From Branchiibius cervicis (GTDB lineage Bacteria > Actinomycetota > Actinomycetes > Actinomycetales > Dermatophilaceae): 64,000 nt of DNA. Location: positions 1,674,001-1,738,000 of the forward strand of contig NZ_JBHSWJ010000002.1 of assembly GCF_042661605.1 (NCBI RefSeq), written 5' to 3'. Within the stretch, counting starts at the first letter, position 1, and each line of letters opens with the position of its first letter. The notes under the pieces were generated by a model. It made no database searches and was not told where the DNA came from. It saw only the letters and a list, made by a program, of their open reading frames with translations. Position numbers and translations under genes: made by a program. Of this stretch, positions 9,483-19,479 are shown one piece after another.

Positions 9483-10297
9483 CGCCGCCGCCGACCGGCC
9501 CGCGCACCGGCGAGGTAACCGGCCGCTTCCATCCCGCGCATGAGCACCATTCCCGCCGCGTGCACCGGCCGGCGCAGCAGTCTGCCCCGGTTCTGCACGT
9601 ACGCCGTGAGCAGTGCACGGCCCTGGCCGCTGACCGCACCTTCGTGCTCGTTCTCCAGGGCCGGGATGCTGAGGCCGTAGTAGTAGCGCTTGGTCCAGAT
9701 GTCGCGCAGCGTCAGCCGGCCTTCGTCGTGGTCGATGATGACCGGCGCCAACGCGATCACGTCACCGCGCTCCCGCATCCGCAACCGCAGGTCGGCATCC
9801 TCGGGACCGGACATCGCCGGGTCGAAGCCGCCATCCTCCCGCAGGTAATCCCGTCGCAGCAGACGCGGGTTGTGCAGACCGGGTTGATCCAGGTAGCACT
9901 CGCGCTCCAAAGCACGGCAGGCGGTCCAGAAACCTTCTCCCACAGTGCGTTCCGGCAGTGCGATTCCCGTCGCGCCGGTCTCGTGCGCCGTCGCGACGGC
10001 CGCGGTCACGGCGTCCGGCGGCAGGATCATGTCACTGTCCAGCCAGATGATCCACGGCCCCGAAGCGACCTCGATACCGCGATTTCGCTGCGCCGAACGC
10101 TCCGGTCCCGCGATCTCCAGGCGATCGGCGTACTCGCGCGCAATCTGCTGCGTCGCGTCGGAGCTGTGGTTGTCCACGACGATGAGCTCGACGCTGGGGT
10201 AGTCCTGGGCGCGCACCGACTCCAGGCAGGCGGCGATGGTGCGTTGGTTGTTGCGCGTCGGCACCACCACACTGACCATCTCGGACACGTCAGTCAT
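9479..10297 (-). CDS. GT2 family glycosyltransferase
   Basis: 272 residues. A GT-A fold inverting glycosyltransferase: VSVVVPTRNNQRTIAACLES at the N-terminus, IVVDNHSSD for nucleotide binding, the metal-binding DxD in IIWLDSDMILP, and a catalytic-region MSGPEDADLRLRMRERG. The long open frame reaches 10423, but the ATG at 10297 is the credible start because GT2 domains begin there; it overlaps the stop of the AftD-like gene by eight bases. No C-terminal membrane anchor is seen, so it is a cytoplasmic or peripheral enzyme. It is the second gene of a five-gene leftward unit and likely extends the same lipid-linked glycan; sugar specificity is unknown. Confidence 0.85.
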   Translation of the reverse strand: MTDVSEMVSVVVPTRNNQRTIAACLESVRAQDYPSVELIVVDNHSSDATQQIAREYADRLEIAGPERSAQRNRGIEVASGPWIIWLDSDMILPPDAVTAAVATAHETGATGIALPERTVGEGFWTACRALERECYLDQPGLHNPRLLRRDYLREDGGFDPAMSGPEDADLRLRMRERGDVIALAPVIIDHDEGRLTLRDIWTKRYYYGLSIPALENEHEGAVSGQGRALLTAYVQNRGRLLRRPVHAAGMVLMRGMEAAGYLAGARAGRRRR

Positions 10298-13200
10298 CCT
10301 CGCCGTTGTCGCGCCATAGCGTGCGCAGCGTACCGGCCAGCGCGACGACCAGCCCGGCGCCGGCCAGGTAGTGCGGCCACAGATGCGCAGCGACTGCGGT
10401 CGCGTTCTGCGTGCCGCGAGCATCGCCCAGCACGATCAGATACACGATCATCGAGGCGACGATCGCACCGGCGCCGACCCATTGCAGGACCCGACCCGGA
10501 AGCCGCCAGATCCGCACGGCCGCAACGGTTCCCAACGCAGCCAGCAGGCCGGGGATGCCGACGAAGAAGGCGCTCACCACGACCAGTGCACCCTCCAGCG
10601 CCCACCGGGTCCGTGGGGAAACCGCCGGCGCGCGCCAGGTGCCCTCGGGCACCGTGGAGACGGCCCGCAATCGCGAACGCCGGGCCGCCAGGACCAGCGC
10701 CGCCAGCAGGAACGCTCCGGATCCGCCGAGCGCGATGTTCGCCGAGGACTGCGGCGCGTAGCGAATGTCGATGACCGTCTCCCGCGCAGAGGCGGTCAGC
10801 CGCCACCCGGTGGAGTAGCCGTCGATGACCTGCGGCGCCCCTAGATCCTCGCCGTCGGCCGTGGCCTTCCAGCGACTGTCGTAGCTCTGCCCGATGAGAA
10901 CGTTCACCGGCCCCTCGCCGCGGACGACAATCGTCTTGTGCGTCGCATCGTTACGCGTGATCTGCTGACCCGGGGTCTGACCCGGCGTGGTGCGTGCACC
11001 CTGCCGATCGCGCAACTGCAGGGCATCGATGACATAACCGGCCACCGGCGCGATCGTGTGTTGCCCCGCCGATACCGGGGTGGACGCCTTGCAGGCCCGC
11101 CACGTCGAACCGCTCGCCGACACCGCGCTGGTCGCCGGCCGGAGGATGAGCGGCTCACCGTCGATCGTCGTGACCGTGCGGCACGGGTTGGGTGTGGTCG
11201 CCCCGGACCCGGTGTGCACCTTCGCACCCGTATCGATCCTGACGAAGCGTGCAGCCGGCCCGCGCGGCGCACCCGAGTCCGACAGGATCCTGATCCGGAC
11301 TGACGATCCCTGCACGTCACCGGGGACCGGGATGGTCGTGCTGCCGTCGTGCTCGAGGGTTGCGGTGGTGACCTGCTTACCGTCCACCAGTACCGCCACC
11401 CGATCCGCCCAGCGGGTGCTGACCCCGGTGTCGTCGCCGGAGCCGCGCTGCTGGTCCACGGTGACCGACCTGATCGGACGCCGGGCCGTATCGATCTGCC
11501 ACCAGGCGCCCACCAGAGAGGTGGCCGCGGAGGCGGTGCTCGCCGGCACCCACGCGGTACCGCTCGAGCCGTCGGCTGCTTGTGACGGGCGCGACGCGGC
11601 CTGGTCGAAGGCAGCTCCTGAGCCCGTGACCCGAACATCCGTCGCGTAGCCGGCGAGGTCGTCGTCCAAACGCTGCCGTTGCTGGGCGCTGGTCACCCGC
11701 ACCGTCGCAGTCGCCGCGAAGTCCCGGTCATCCGGCAGCGTGACGATGCGCTGCAGCGACGTCTCCGGATCATCGTTGCCGGCGCTGCCGCGAACCCGGG
11801 TCAGCAGGACGTCCAGTGGCGTGGCGTCGAACTCCTGCCGGCCGGCGGAGTCCAGTGCGGCGTACGCCGTGTTGAACGTCAGCGGGGTCCGGGCCGCGCG
11901 CACGGCGACAGCGCCGTCCACCTGGATGTCCCGGATGCCGACCACGTTGTAACCGCTACCGCGGGTGCTGTCGATGGTGACCCGGACGCTGGTGGCGCGA
12001 ACCCCGCCGAGGTCGACCGTGCCGTAACCGCTGTCGGGCAACGACACGGTTCGTTTCACACCACCCGCCTGCACGGTGACCTTGTCGATCCGCACCCCGG
12101 CATCACCGGTCACCTGGGCGATCCGGATCGTGCGCAGGTCCTGTTCGTGCGGCAGTGCGATCTGCAGCCACTGCCCGTCGGCGTGTCCGAAATCGCCGAA
12201 GAGCCAGGCGGTCTCGGGATTGCCGTCGACGGCGTTCTCCGGGACCGCATACGGCATCCCGATGAATGCGCCGCCGTACGACGAGGCGGTCACCAAAGCA
12301 CCGGATCGCACCAGCACGGTCTGGTCGCCCGTGTCGGTGCCGAGCGTGCGCGTGACCCCCAACGGTTCGTCAGCCGACACAAGGGCGCCCTGGCCGTCGG
12401 TCAGCCGGTTGGTGAGCGTGTCGCGGCGCGCGTTGGTGTCGGTCAGCACCAACCGTCCGGCGGTCGACAACCGCTGGCTGAACTGGGCGGCGCTCAGACC
12501 CGCGGCGTACTCGAAACTGGGTGACGTCCCCAGGTCGCCGGCGGCACTGAGCTGCGGAACGGCCCAGCCGTCGCCGGCCACCAGCAGAGAACCGCGAGCC
12601 GGTTCCGCGCGCAGCGTCGGTCTCGCGTTCCTCACCGAGAACAGTTGCAGTGGGGTCAGTTTCGCGGTCTGCTCATCGACGTCCGAGGCGCCCGCGAAGA
12701 GGTACTCCCCGGATCGCCGAAGTTCTGCTCGCCGGTGAGTCCCTGATCCGCATCCAGGGTGCCGGCGGTCTGCAGCGGCGAGGCCCCACCGTCGGTCTGC
12801 CAGTCGATGTCGTGTCGCAACAGGACCTTGTCCACGCCCAGATAGCGTGCCGCCGACGAGACGAAGTCGGTGGGCGCCGTACCCGATTGCAGCGTGTCAT
12901 CCAGTGCCGCAAGGTAATTGGCCGCTGGTGCGGACGCGTTGGGAGTGGTGTAGGGAATGATCACGTTGCGCGTGAACAGCGCATTGGCCAGGTCGTCCGG
13001 CCGGTTGGTCGACCACCGGTACCGGGCACTGACCTGGCCGGGCAGCATCAGCACCGCGGAGTCCGCAGCCCCGGAGTCAGCCGCGGCGGACGCGGTGATC
13101 CAGTAGTCGGGTACGTCCAAGGGCGAGATGTAGAGGTTGCCGGTGACCGCGGGCAGCGTCCAGGCGGTCAGCAACGCCAGGGCACCGGCGCCGGCGGCCG

Positions 13201-14404
13201 GCGCCACCACGGGCAGGGTCCGCAAACGGCGGACCAGCACCCACGCCCCTGCGCCCAGCGACAGCGCGAACGCCAGTGCGAGCACCGCGCCCACCTTGTT
13301 GGTGGTGCGGAAGGCCGACAACGCGGGTACGCCGAGCACCCGGGCCAGCAGACCGCCGAACGGCGACGCGGGATCGCTTCCGGGATAGGCCCCCACCATC
13401 ACCACCGCGGCGATCGCGACCGCACCCGTCGCGAACCACCGGGCCATACCTCGCGACCAGCGCAGGCTCACCAGCGCCAACGCCGGCCAGACGATCGTCA
13501 GCAGCATGATCAGCGGACTGGTGACGTAGGCGCTGTACTGCGGGATCCAGGCGCCGTCGGCGTCGAAGCCGTACAGCGGCCACAGCCCCATCCCGCGCAG
13601 CACCTCCGGGTAGGACGACACCTTTGCGATGCCGTCGATGGTCTCGGAGGCGGCCGTGATCGACGCACCGGTCGCGGACGCCGAGATCGCCGGCACCAAC
13701 CAGTAGGCCGACAGGCCGAGCACGAAGACGGCGCAGCGCAGCACCGTACCCGCGATCCGGCCCCAGCCGATCTGCCACTGCCAGCGGGCGAAGACGATAA
13801 GGGGCACCAACGCCAACAGCTGCAACACGGGGACCACGCCGGCGTTCATGCCGCTCATCGCGAAGAAGCACAGGCCGAACAATCCCGCCCACGCCCAGCG
13901 ACCCCAGCGGGTCTCGGCGCGCAGCGCCCTGAGAAAGCACAGCAACTGCCACGGCAGGAAAGCCAGCGGCAGCGCGATCGCCAGCGTCGAACCGGCCTGC
14001 ACGGTGTAGGGGTTGGCCAGGTACAGAACACCGGCAGCCAGCGCCGACCACCTGCTGACCTTCGGACTCAACTCCCGCAGCAGACGGTTGGCGCCCCATG
14101 CAGCAATCAGCCACAGTCCCAGGTGGAACACCTTGAAGGTCCACTCCGGTGACAAGCCGATGCTGCGCAGCACTCCCGTGACGAGCAGGACCGGGACGAC
14201 GCCGACATTGAAGTTCGGAGAGCCGAGGTAGGGCGAGGAGATCCACGCGTGCAGGTAACTACCCGCCGTACGCCAGGGAGCCCAGTAGATCTCCGGCTTG
14301 ATGTCGGTGTTGAAGGTGCCCAGGCCGTTCAGGAAGACGATCGCGGTCAGTAGCGCGATCCCCATGCCGACGGCGAACCGGTAGGGGTCCAGCACACGTC
14401 GCAC
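10290..14404 (-). CDS. second AftD-like (DUF3367) arabinofuranosyltransferase, frameshifted as read
   Basis: About 1371 residues after repair, close to AftD length. The N-terminal half (12656-14404) has GT-C features: the first-loop acidic motif NTDIKPEIYWAPWR, SPYLGSPNFNVGVVPVLLVT, a dozen or so hydrophobic segments, and YTVQAGSTLAIALPLAFLPW. The second half (10290-12700) contains two discoidin/F5/8-type-C-like modules (NAVDGNPETAWLFGDFGHAD and AADGSSGTAWVPAS...GAWWQID) and a C-terminal cluster of hydrophobic segments. The halves are in different frames. Adding one C to the run 12707-12710 joins NFGDPG to EYLFAGASDVDEQ. The start is taken as GTG 14404 because it precedes DPYRFAVGMGIALL; the frame is open to 14470. 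It probably transfers polyprenyl-phosphate arabinose or a related sugar on the outer face. Confidence 0.8.
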
Positions 14405-14529
14405 AGTGAACAAAGCTCCAGGTATTGGCGGGCAGTCGCGCCAATATAACCCGGGAGTAACCTGCATCACTGTGCCCCGTCGCCACGTAGCAGACCCCGG
14501 CGCCGGCGCCGGTTCGGCCGGGCCGCGGG

Positions 14530-15684
14530 ATGAGTGCAGCGCTCGGCGTCGCGATGGGCGTCGCGAACGCGGTGGGTTACCTCGTCGTGCTGTTGCTGTC
14601 GCGGTCCCTGGGTGCTTCCGACTTCGGCGGATACAGCGCCCTGAGCGCGTACGGCGTCCTGCTGTCGATCCCGGCCGGCGCCTTCCAGGTCATCATCGCC
14701 CGACGTATCGCGATGAACCGGGCCGGTGAGGTCACCTCCGGGCTACGGGCCACACTGCTGCTGTCCGCCCTTGCCACGACCATCACGGTCGTCCTCGCGC
14801 CCGTGCTGGCGGCGGCATTCCACCTGTCATCGCTGTGGGCTGTGGTCCTCCTGGCGGCGATGCTGCCGGGCATGCTGATCACCGGCTGCCTGCAGGGAAT
14901 CCTGCTCGGCAGCCACCGGCTGCCGGCTCTGGCATCGCTGTACGTCGTGACCGCGGTGACGCGACTCATCGCGGCCTTCGTCGCCGCCGCAGTCCACGCG
15001 GACGTGACCGGGGTGATGGCGGCGATGTTGACCGCCAACGTCCTGACCGTTCTGGTCGGCGGGTGGCTGTGCCGGCGGGAACTGCGCACAGTGCCGACGA
15101 CGGGGCATGCCCTGGTGCGCGAGATGCTGCGCTCCAACAGTTCGCTGGCGGCGTTCATCGCGCTCACCAACGTCGACGTTCTGCTCGCCCGCCACTTCCT
15201 GAGCCCGCACGAGTCCGGCGGCTACGCGCTGGCGTCGACCTTCGCCCGCGCCATCTTCTGGGGCACCCAGTTCATCGCCCTCATCGTGGTCCCGCGGATG
15301 CATCGCGTCGACGCGACCCGGGCGCTGCTGCGCGCGACCGGCCTCGTCGTGCTGATCGGCCTGACCGGTTTCGCGATCGTCGCGATCAACCCGCGCTTCT
15401 GGGTCACCGCGGCCGGCGGCCCGGAGTACGCCGAGTACGGACCCCTGGCCCTGGCGTGCGTCCTGCTCGGGATCGCCTGGGCTCTGGCACAGCTGTGGCT
15501 GTTCTCCGAGATGAGCCGCGGCGGGGCCGTGCTCGGCGCGCTGACCTGGGTGGTCACCGCCGCGCAGATCGCGGTGATCGCGTTGTGGATGCACGGGTCC
15601 GGTGCTCAGATCGCGTTGGTGTGCGGTATCGGCGCAACCGTCATCGCCGTCGGCGGGCTGGTCGAACTGCGGCTGCGCCGCTGA
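14530..15684 (+). CDS. oligosaccharide flippase family (MOP superfamily) protein
   Basis: 384 residues, almost all hydrophobic, with about twelve membrane helices and the small-residue first helix and following loop GVANAVGYLVVLLLSRSLG, ASDFGGYSALSAYGVLL of Wzx-type lipid-linked oligosaccharide flippases. The final helices are followed by a short basic tail. The start ATG 14530 is forced by an in-frame TAG at 14488, yet its ribosome binding site is weak and the protein is about 30-40 residues shorter than most relatives, so an N-terminal break cannot be excluded. It is divergent from the AftD-like gene (125 bp between starts). It likely moves the lipid-linked precursor made by the neighbouring glycosyltransferases across the membrane. 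Confidence 0.8.
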   Translation: MSAALGVAMGVANAVGYLVVLLLSRSLGASDFGGYSALSAYGVLLSIPAGAFQVIIARRIAMNRAGEVTSGLRATLLLSALATTITVVLAPVLAAAFHLSSLWAVVLLAAMLPGMLITGCLQGILLGSHRLPALASLYVVTAVTRLIAAFVAAAVHADVTGVMAAMLTANVLTVLVGGWLCRRELRTVPTTGHALVREMLRSNSSLAAFIALTNVDVLLARHFLSPHESGGYALASTFARAIFWGTQFIALIVVPRMHRVDATRALLRATGLVVLIGLTGFAIVAINPRFWVTAAGGPEYAEYGPLALACVLLGIAWALAQLWLFSEMSRGGAVLGALTWVVTAAQIAVIALWMHGSGAQIALVCGIGATVIAVGGLVELRLRR

Positions 15685-15711
15685 ACGCATCGCCCGGGCG
15701 CACGCAGCCCA

Positions 15712-16547
15712 TCAGTCGATCTTGCGCGAGCGTCCCATCACCCATCTGGCCGCTTCCTTGGCGGGGCCGGGGAACCGCGCGGCTGCCTTCCACGCAACGC
15801 TGTTGAGGCGGTCCTGCACGTGCGCCTGGTAGTACCGCAGCGCCTCGTCGGTGCGACTGAGCTCACGGCGAGCGCCGGGGGACGGCGGTAGACCAGGGCA
15901 TGCAGACCGTTGGCCCACAGCGGGTCGTCCGCCTCGCGGGCGTCCCACCGTTCGACGACCTGCCAGCCGCTGTGCCGCTTGATGAACTGACGGTGCGCCC
16001 GCTGCACCACCGGCCAGGTCGCGTCGTCGACCAGGACCAGGGCCTCGTCGGCCAACAGCGGTTCGACGACGGCCAGCGCCAGGTAGTGCGACAACAGCGT
16101 GTGTTCGCCGTCGTAGAAGTAGACCCCGACAGGGTCGGGCAGTGCGCCGGGCTCGGCCATCAGCTTGAAGCAGTCGCCCTCGAGCAGGGTCACGTCAGCA
16201 GTACCCGCCCACCGCTCGAGGTTGGCCTCCAACTCGGCCCGGGCCTCCTGGCCGGCCATGCCGAATTCGAGGAAATTCTCCATCGCGTAGAACTTCTGGT
16301 GCCTCGCGTCCTGCACCGCCGCGCACAGCGAACGGCCCTTGAAGGTGCCGACCTCCAGGTAGACCTCGTCGGGCGGTAACAGACTCGCGGCCCAGTGCAG
16401 CACGGCGAGTTCGTTCGGGCCGGTGAAGCCGGTCACCGCGTCCGGACCGTCGACGAAACCCATCCAGCGCTCGTCGGCCGGCGGGGTCGTCTGCGGGTCT
16501 GCCGTGAACAGCGGCGCAATGCCAGCGAGAAATGCCTGCGTGTCCAC
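15712..16547 (-). CDS. class I SAM-dependent methyltransferase (Methyltransf_24), frameshifted as read
   Basis: About 278 residues after repair. The core has VYLEVGTFKGRSLCAAVQDA (motif I), YAMENFLEFGMAGQEARAEL, VTLLEGDCFKLM and a metal or substrate region VYFYDGEHTLLSHY, typical of Methyltransf_24/cephalosporin-hydroxylase-like methyltransferases found in polysaccharide clusters. The frame breaks at the G run 15877-15881; with one added G the protein continues RRPPGARRELSRTDEALRYY and ends KEAARWVMGRSRKID at 15712. The unshifted frame gives an arginine-rich nonsense tail instead. The start ATG is 16547, immediately after the stop of the upstream membrane gene. It likely decorates the surface glycan; the substrate is unknown. 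Confidence 0.75.
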
Positions 16548-16988
16548 TCAGCCGCGCCCTGCCGTACTCGGATCGACGTCCTCAGCAGCGGTTCCGGCTA
16601 CATCCTGGTTCCGGCGGAACTGGCCGTCCTCGCTGATGTAGCCACGGGGTGTCCGGGGCACTTCGGTGCGCGCGACGCCGAAGAACAACGACCCCAGGAT
16701 CAGCACCATGAGACCGAGACCGCCGAAGAGGAACGTCCGCAGCTTGCTGACGTCGGCCAGGTTGCCGCACACTCCCTTGGCGAATGCATCGGTCGGGATG
16801 TTGGCTGCAGAGCCGCAACCGAAAATGCCGCCGCTGTCACTGACCGTGTGGAGCGGCTCGTAGTAGAAGTACAGCGCGATGGCCAGCAGGGCCAGACCCA
16901 CCAGCAGGCAGATCTTGGTGCCCAACCGGGGTCGAACGGAGACGCGCGTGGGCGCCTCTGCGCGGGTTGCTGCTTGATCGTCGGACAT
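16548..16988 (-). CDS. two-helix membrane protein of unknown function
   Basis: 146 residues with two hydrophobic segments (ICLLVGLALLAIALYFYY and FLFGGLGLMVLILGSLFFG). The loop between them is about 40 residues and holds two cysteines (IFGCGSAANIP and GVCGNLADV) on what should be the outer face, which could form a disulfide. I place the start at ATG 16988 rather than upstream, because TAGGGT at 17002-16997 lies eight bases before it, fitting a leaderless transcript. It abuts the methyltransferase at 16547 with no gap. No family is recognised. Context suggests a small accessory of the envelope-glycan locus; that is inference only. Confidence 0.68.
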   Translation of the reverse strand: MSDDQAATRAEAPTRVSVRPRLGTKICLLVGLALLAIALYFYYEPLHTVSDSGGIFGCGSAANIPTDAFAKGVCGNLADVSKLRTFLFGGLGLMVLILGSLFFGVARTEVPRTPRGYISEDGQFRRNQDVAGTAAEDVDPSTAGRG

Positions 16989-16995
16989 ACCGACA

Positions 16996-17002
16996 TACCC
17001 TA
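16996..17002. promoter_or_regulatory. overlapping divergent -10 boxes (TACCCTA)
   Basis: TACCCT (16996-17001, rightward) and TAGGGT (17002-16997, leftward) share the same seven bases. The leftward box stands eight bases before the ATG of the two-helix membrane gene, consistent with a leaderless transcript. The rightward box would give the nucleotidyltransferase gene a leader of about 40 bases. No good -35 element was seen on either side. Confidence 0.45.
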
Positions 17003-17044
17003 GTGGCGTGCGACACACGTGCCGTCAGCGGACCGCTTGATTCC

Positions 17045-17813
17045 ATGGACGATTCGGCACATCGCCCGGCCTCCCTCGGCCGGGTCGTCGCCATCGTGCT
17101 GGCCGGCGGACGCGGTGAGCGTCTGCGCCCCCTCACCGACGAATGTCCCAAACCGTTGGTGGAGGTGGGCGGCCGTCCGCTTGTGGGCTACGCCTTGGAC
17201 CGGCTTGCCGCCGCCGGCGTCACCGATGTCCTGCTCAGTACCGCGTACCGCTCCGCGCAATTCCCTGCCGTGCTCGGCGACGGATCGGCGTACGGCGTGC
17301 GCTTGCGTTTCAGTGTCGAGAACCCCCGCTCGGCACCGGTGGCGCACTGGGCCTCGCGTGGCGCGTGATCAACCGGGGCGACGGCCCGCCCCCGATGCGG
17401 TGGTCGTCCTCAACGCCGACCAGTTGTCCGGCCACGACCTGTCTGCGCAACTGCGGCAGTTCGACCGCGACCGGCCCGAGGGGCTGCTGCATGTGCGGTT
17501 CGCTCATGACCGTCGTACGTTCGGCGCCGTGGAGGTGGACGCGGCCGGCCGGGTGACGGCCTTCCGGGAGAAGCCGGCCGGCGCCGGTCCCGGGCTGGTC
17601 AACGTCGGCTGTTACGTGTTCCACCCGTCGCTGATCCGACAGGTGGCTGAGCACAACGGTCCGGTGAGCCTGGAGCGAGAGCTCCTGCCGGGCTGGATCG
17701 CCGGGGGTAGAGCCATCGACGCGTTCCGCGACGACGCATTCGGCCTGGATGTCGGCACTCCAGCCGCCCTGGCCGAGGCGCACAAGCACCTCGGGAACGG
17801 GGCCGATCGATGA
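17045..17813 (+). CDS. sugar-phosphate nucleotidyltransferase, two frameshifts as read
   Basis: About 256 residues after repair. A GT-A-like NTP transferase: AIVLAGGRGERLRPLTDECP is the nucleotide-binding loop and KPLVEVGGRPLVGYALDRL follows it. Motif PLGTGGALGLAWRVIN and AVVVLNADQLSGHDLSAQL are typical of mannose-1-phosphate guanylyltransferase/glucose-1-phosphate thymidylyltransferase-like enzymes. These three parts lie in three different frames. Adding one C to each of the runs 17323-17327 and 17389-17393 joins them (VENPPLGTGG and DGPPPDAVVV). There is no C-terminal beta-helix domain. It should make the NDP-sugar donor for the locus; which sugar is unknown. Its stop overlaps the start of the next gene (ATGA). 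Confidence 0.76.
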
Positions 17814-19462
17814 GGCACCCCGAACGCGACCGGGCGCACCTCATCGTGTGGCTCGCGGTCATCGTGCTGTGCGCCGTCATCGCTGCGTGGGTCGTCATCC
17901 TGGCGGGAGCGCACTGGATCCCTCAGGGCGACAACGCTGTCGTCGCGACCAAGGTGCACGACGTCTTCAGCGCCCACCCGCCGCTTCAGGGGCAGCGCAG
18001 TACCAGCAGCCTCACGACCAACGACGTCTACGCCCACCACCCCGGCCCGATCGAGTTCTATCTGCTCGCGATCCCCTATGCCCTTTTCGGTTTCGCTCCG
18101 GTGGGACTGCTGGTGGGCAGCGCCCTGGTACAGATGGCGTTCGTGGTGGTGGGGGTACGCGCCGCTGCGTTGACCGGTGGCCTGGTGGGCGGGTGGATCG
18201 CGGTGGCGGTCACCGCAGCCACGATGGCCGGCTTCGGCGATCTGCTCATCCGCCCCCTCAACCTCTACTTCCCGATCCTGGGTCTGGTCCCCCTGGTCAT
18301 GCTTGCGTGGCGCCTGATGGTGGGCCGCCGCGACGCCACGGTCTGGTACGTCGCGATCGCCAGTATCGTGGCGCAACCGCACATCTCGCTGCTGCTGACC
18401 GTCGCCGTCATAACCCTGACGGTGATCGTGACCGCGGTCGTCCGGCGACGGTTGCGCACGGGCAGTTGGTTCCCGCCGCCGTGGTCTCGACGCGGTGTGC
18501 TGGCACTGCTCGTCGGATTGGTCCTGTGGGCGCCGGTCATCGTCGAGACGTTCGCCTTCTTCCCCGGCAATACCGCCCAGCTGATCGGCGTGGCCCTCGG
18601 CGGCGCGCCATCGGTGCCGTTGTCCGATGCCCTGGGCCAGGTCGGATCGGCCATCTGGCCCTGGGGCGGGCATCTGGTGCACTCCGCGGTGCTTGTGATC
18701 GTGCTCGTCCTGGCCATCGTCTGCTGCGTGGATCTGGCCCGGCGTTACTGGCACGGTCAGCGGCGCGGCCTGGGTGTTCACGCCGCGGTCGTCGTCGCGC
18801 TCCTCGGGACGTTAGCGGCGATCTGGACGACGCTGCGGATCGGTAACCTGCTGCAACTGCCGTACGCCGACGCGCTCAGCGCCGTCCCGTTCAGTCTGGC
18901 CGCGTTCGTCGCGTGGTGGGTGGTTCGCAACCTGGCCGGGGTCTGGGATCCGGCACGGACGGCCGCCCGATCCCTCGCGCAGCGATCGGTGCCGGTTTCC
19001 GTCGGGGCGGGAGCGTTGATCGCCGCCTTCTCGGTGTTCGTCCTTCCGGCCAGCGCGCTGCGATCCTCCTTCAGCGAGCCGACCACCCTCACGACGCTGG
19101 CCCGGGACGCGGTCGGCGTGGTGGACCGCGAGTTGTCGGCGCAGGGCTTCACCGACGGGCCCGTCCGGGTGGAATATCAGGGCCTGTATTCGTGGACCAG
19201 TCTGGGTCCGGCGGTCGTCACGGACCTTGCGGCCGCGGGCCGGCCGGTGTATTTCGACGTGTTCTGGCCCAACCCGCAGGACGACGACTTCCATCGGTTG
19301 CGCAACGCACCGGCGGGTGCCCCGACGGTCTTCCTGCGGGACGCCGGCGGCCATGACGCCCTGCCGGAATGGGCGGGTACCGCCGGCTGCGTCTGGCACT
19401 CGATCCAGCCGCCCACCGATGCGGCGCCCGGCACCCGGATCGAGGCGTGTGTGCGCCGCTGA
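17810..19462 (+). CDS. polytopic membrane protein, putative GT-C (PMT/GT39-like) glycosyltransferase
   Basis: 550 residues with about ten to twelve hydrophobic segments and a C-terminal soluble domain of roughly 130 residues. The first outer loop carries DNAVVATKVHDVFSAHPPL and the HHPGPIEFYLLAIPYALFG motif, the kind of acidic/histidine loop seen in polyprenyl-phosphate-sugar-dependent GT-C enzymes. The C-terminal domain (from LARDAVGVVDRELSAQG, with DVFWPNPQDDDFHRLRNAP) would be extracellular. ATG 17810 overlaps the nucleotidyltransferase stop, so the two are translationally coupled. It likely acts on the outer face in the same glycan pathway. Donor and acceptor are not predictable. Confidence 0.72.
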   Translation: MRHPERDRAHLIVWLAVIVLCAVIAAWVVILAGAHWIPQGDNAVVATKVHDVFSAHPPLQGQRSTSSLTTNDVYAHHPGPIEFYLLAIPYALFGFAPVGLLVGSALVQMAFVVVGVRAAALTGGLVGGWIAVAVTAATMAGFGDLLIRPLNLYFPILGLVPLVMLAWRLMVGRRDATVWYVAIASIVAQPHISLLLTVAVITLTVIVTAVVRRRLRTGSWFPPPWSRRGVLALLVGLVLWAPVIVETFAFFPGNTAQLIGVALGGAPSVPLSDALGQVGSAIWPWGGHLVHSAVLVIVLVLAIVCCVDLARRYWHGQRRGLGVHAAVVVALLGTLAAIWTTLRIGNLLQLPYADALSAVPFSLAAFVAWWVVRNLAGVWDPARTAARSLAQRSVPVSVGAGALIAAFSVFVLPASALRSSFSEPTTLTTLARDAVGVVDRELSAQGFTDGPVRVEYQGLYSWTSLGPAVVTDLAAAGRPVYFDVFWPNPQDDDFHRLRNAPAGAPTVFLRDAGGHDALPEWAGTAGCVWHSIQPPTDAAPGTRIEACVRR

Positions 19463-19479
19463 CGTGAGCGGCTCGCGGC

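Noticed and set aside
10290..14404. Two independent genes, an N-terminal membrane protein and a C-terminal discoidin protein
   Set aside because: The combined length, order of domains and a one-base repair fit a single AftD-like protein; the second part lacks a plausible start and ribosome binding site.
14472..14530. N-terminal extension of the flippase from GTG 14472 in another frame
   Set aside because: Joining it would need two inserted bases or one removed base, unlike the single-base losses elsewhere, and the residues are not membrane-like.
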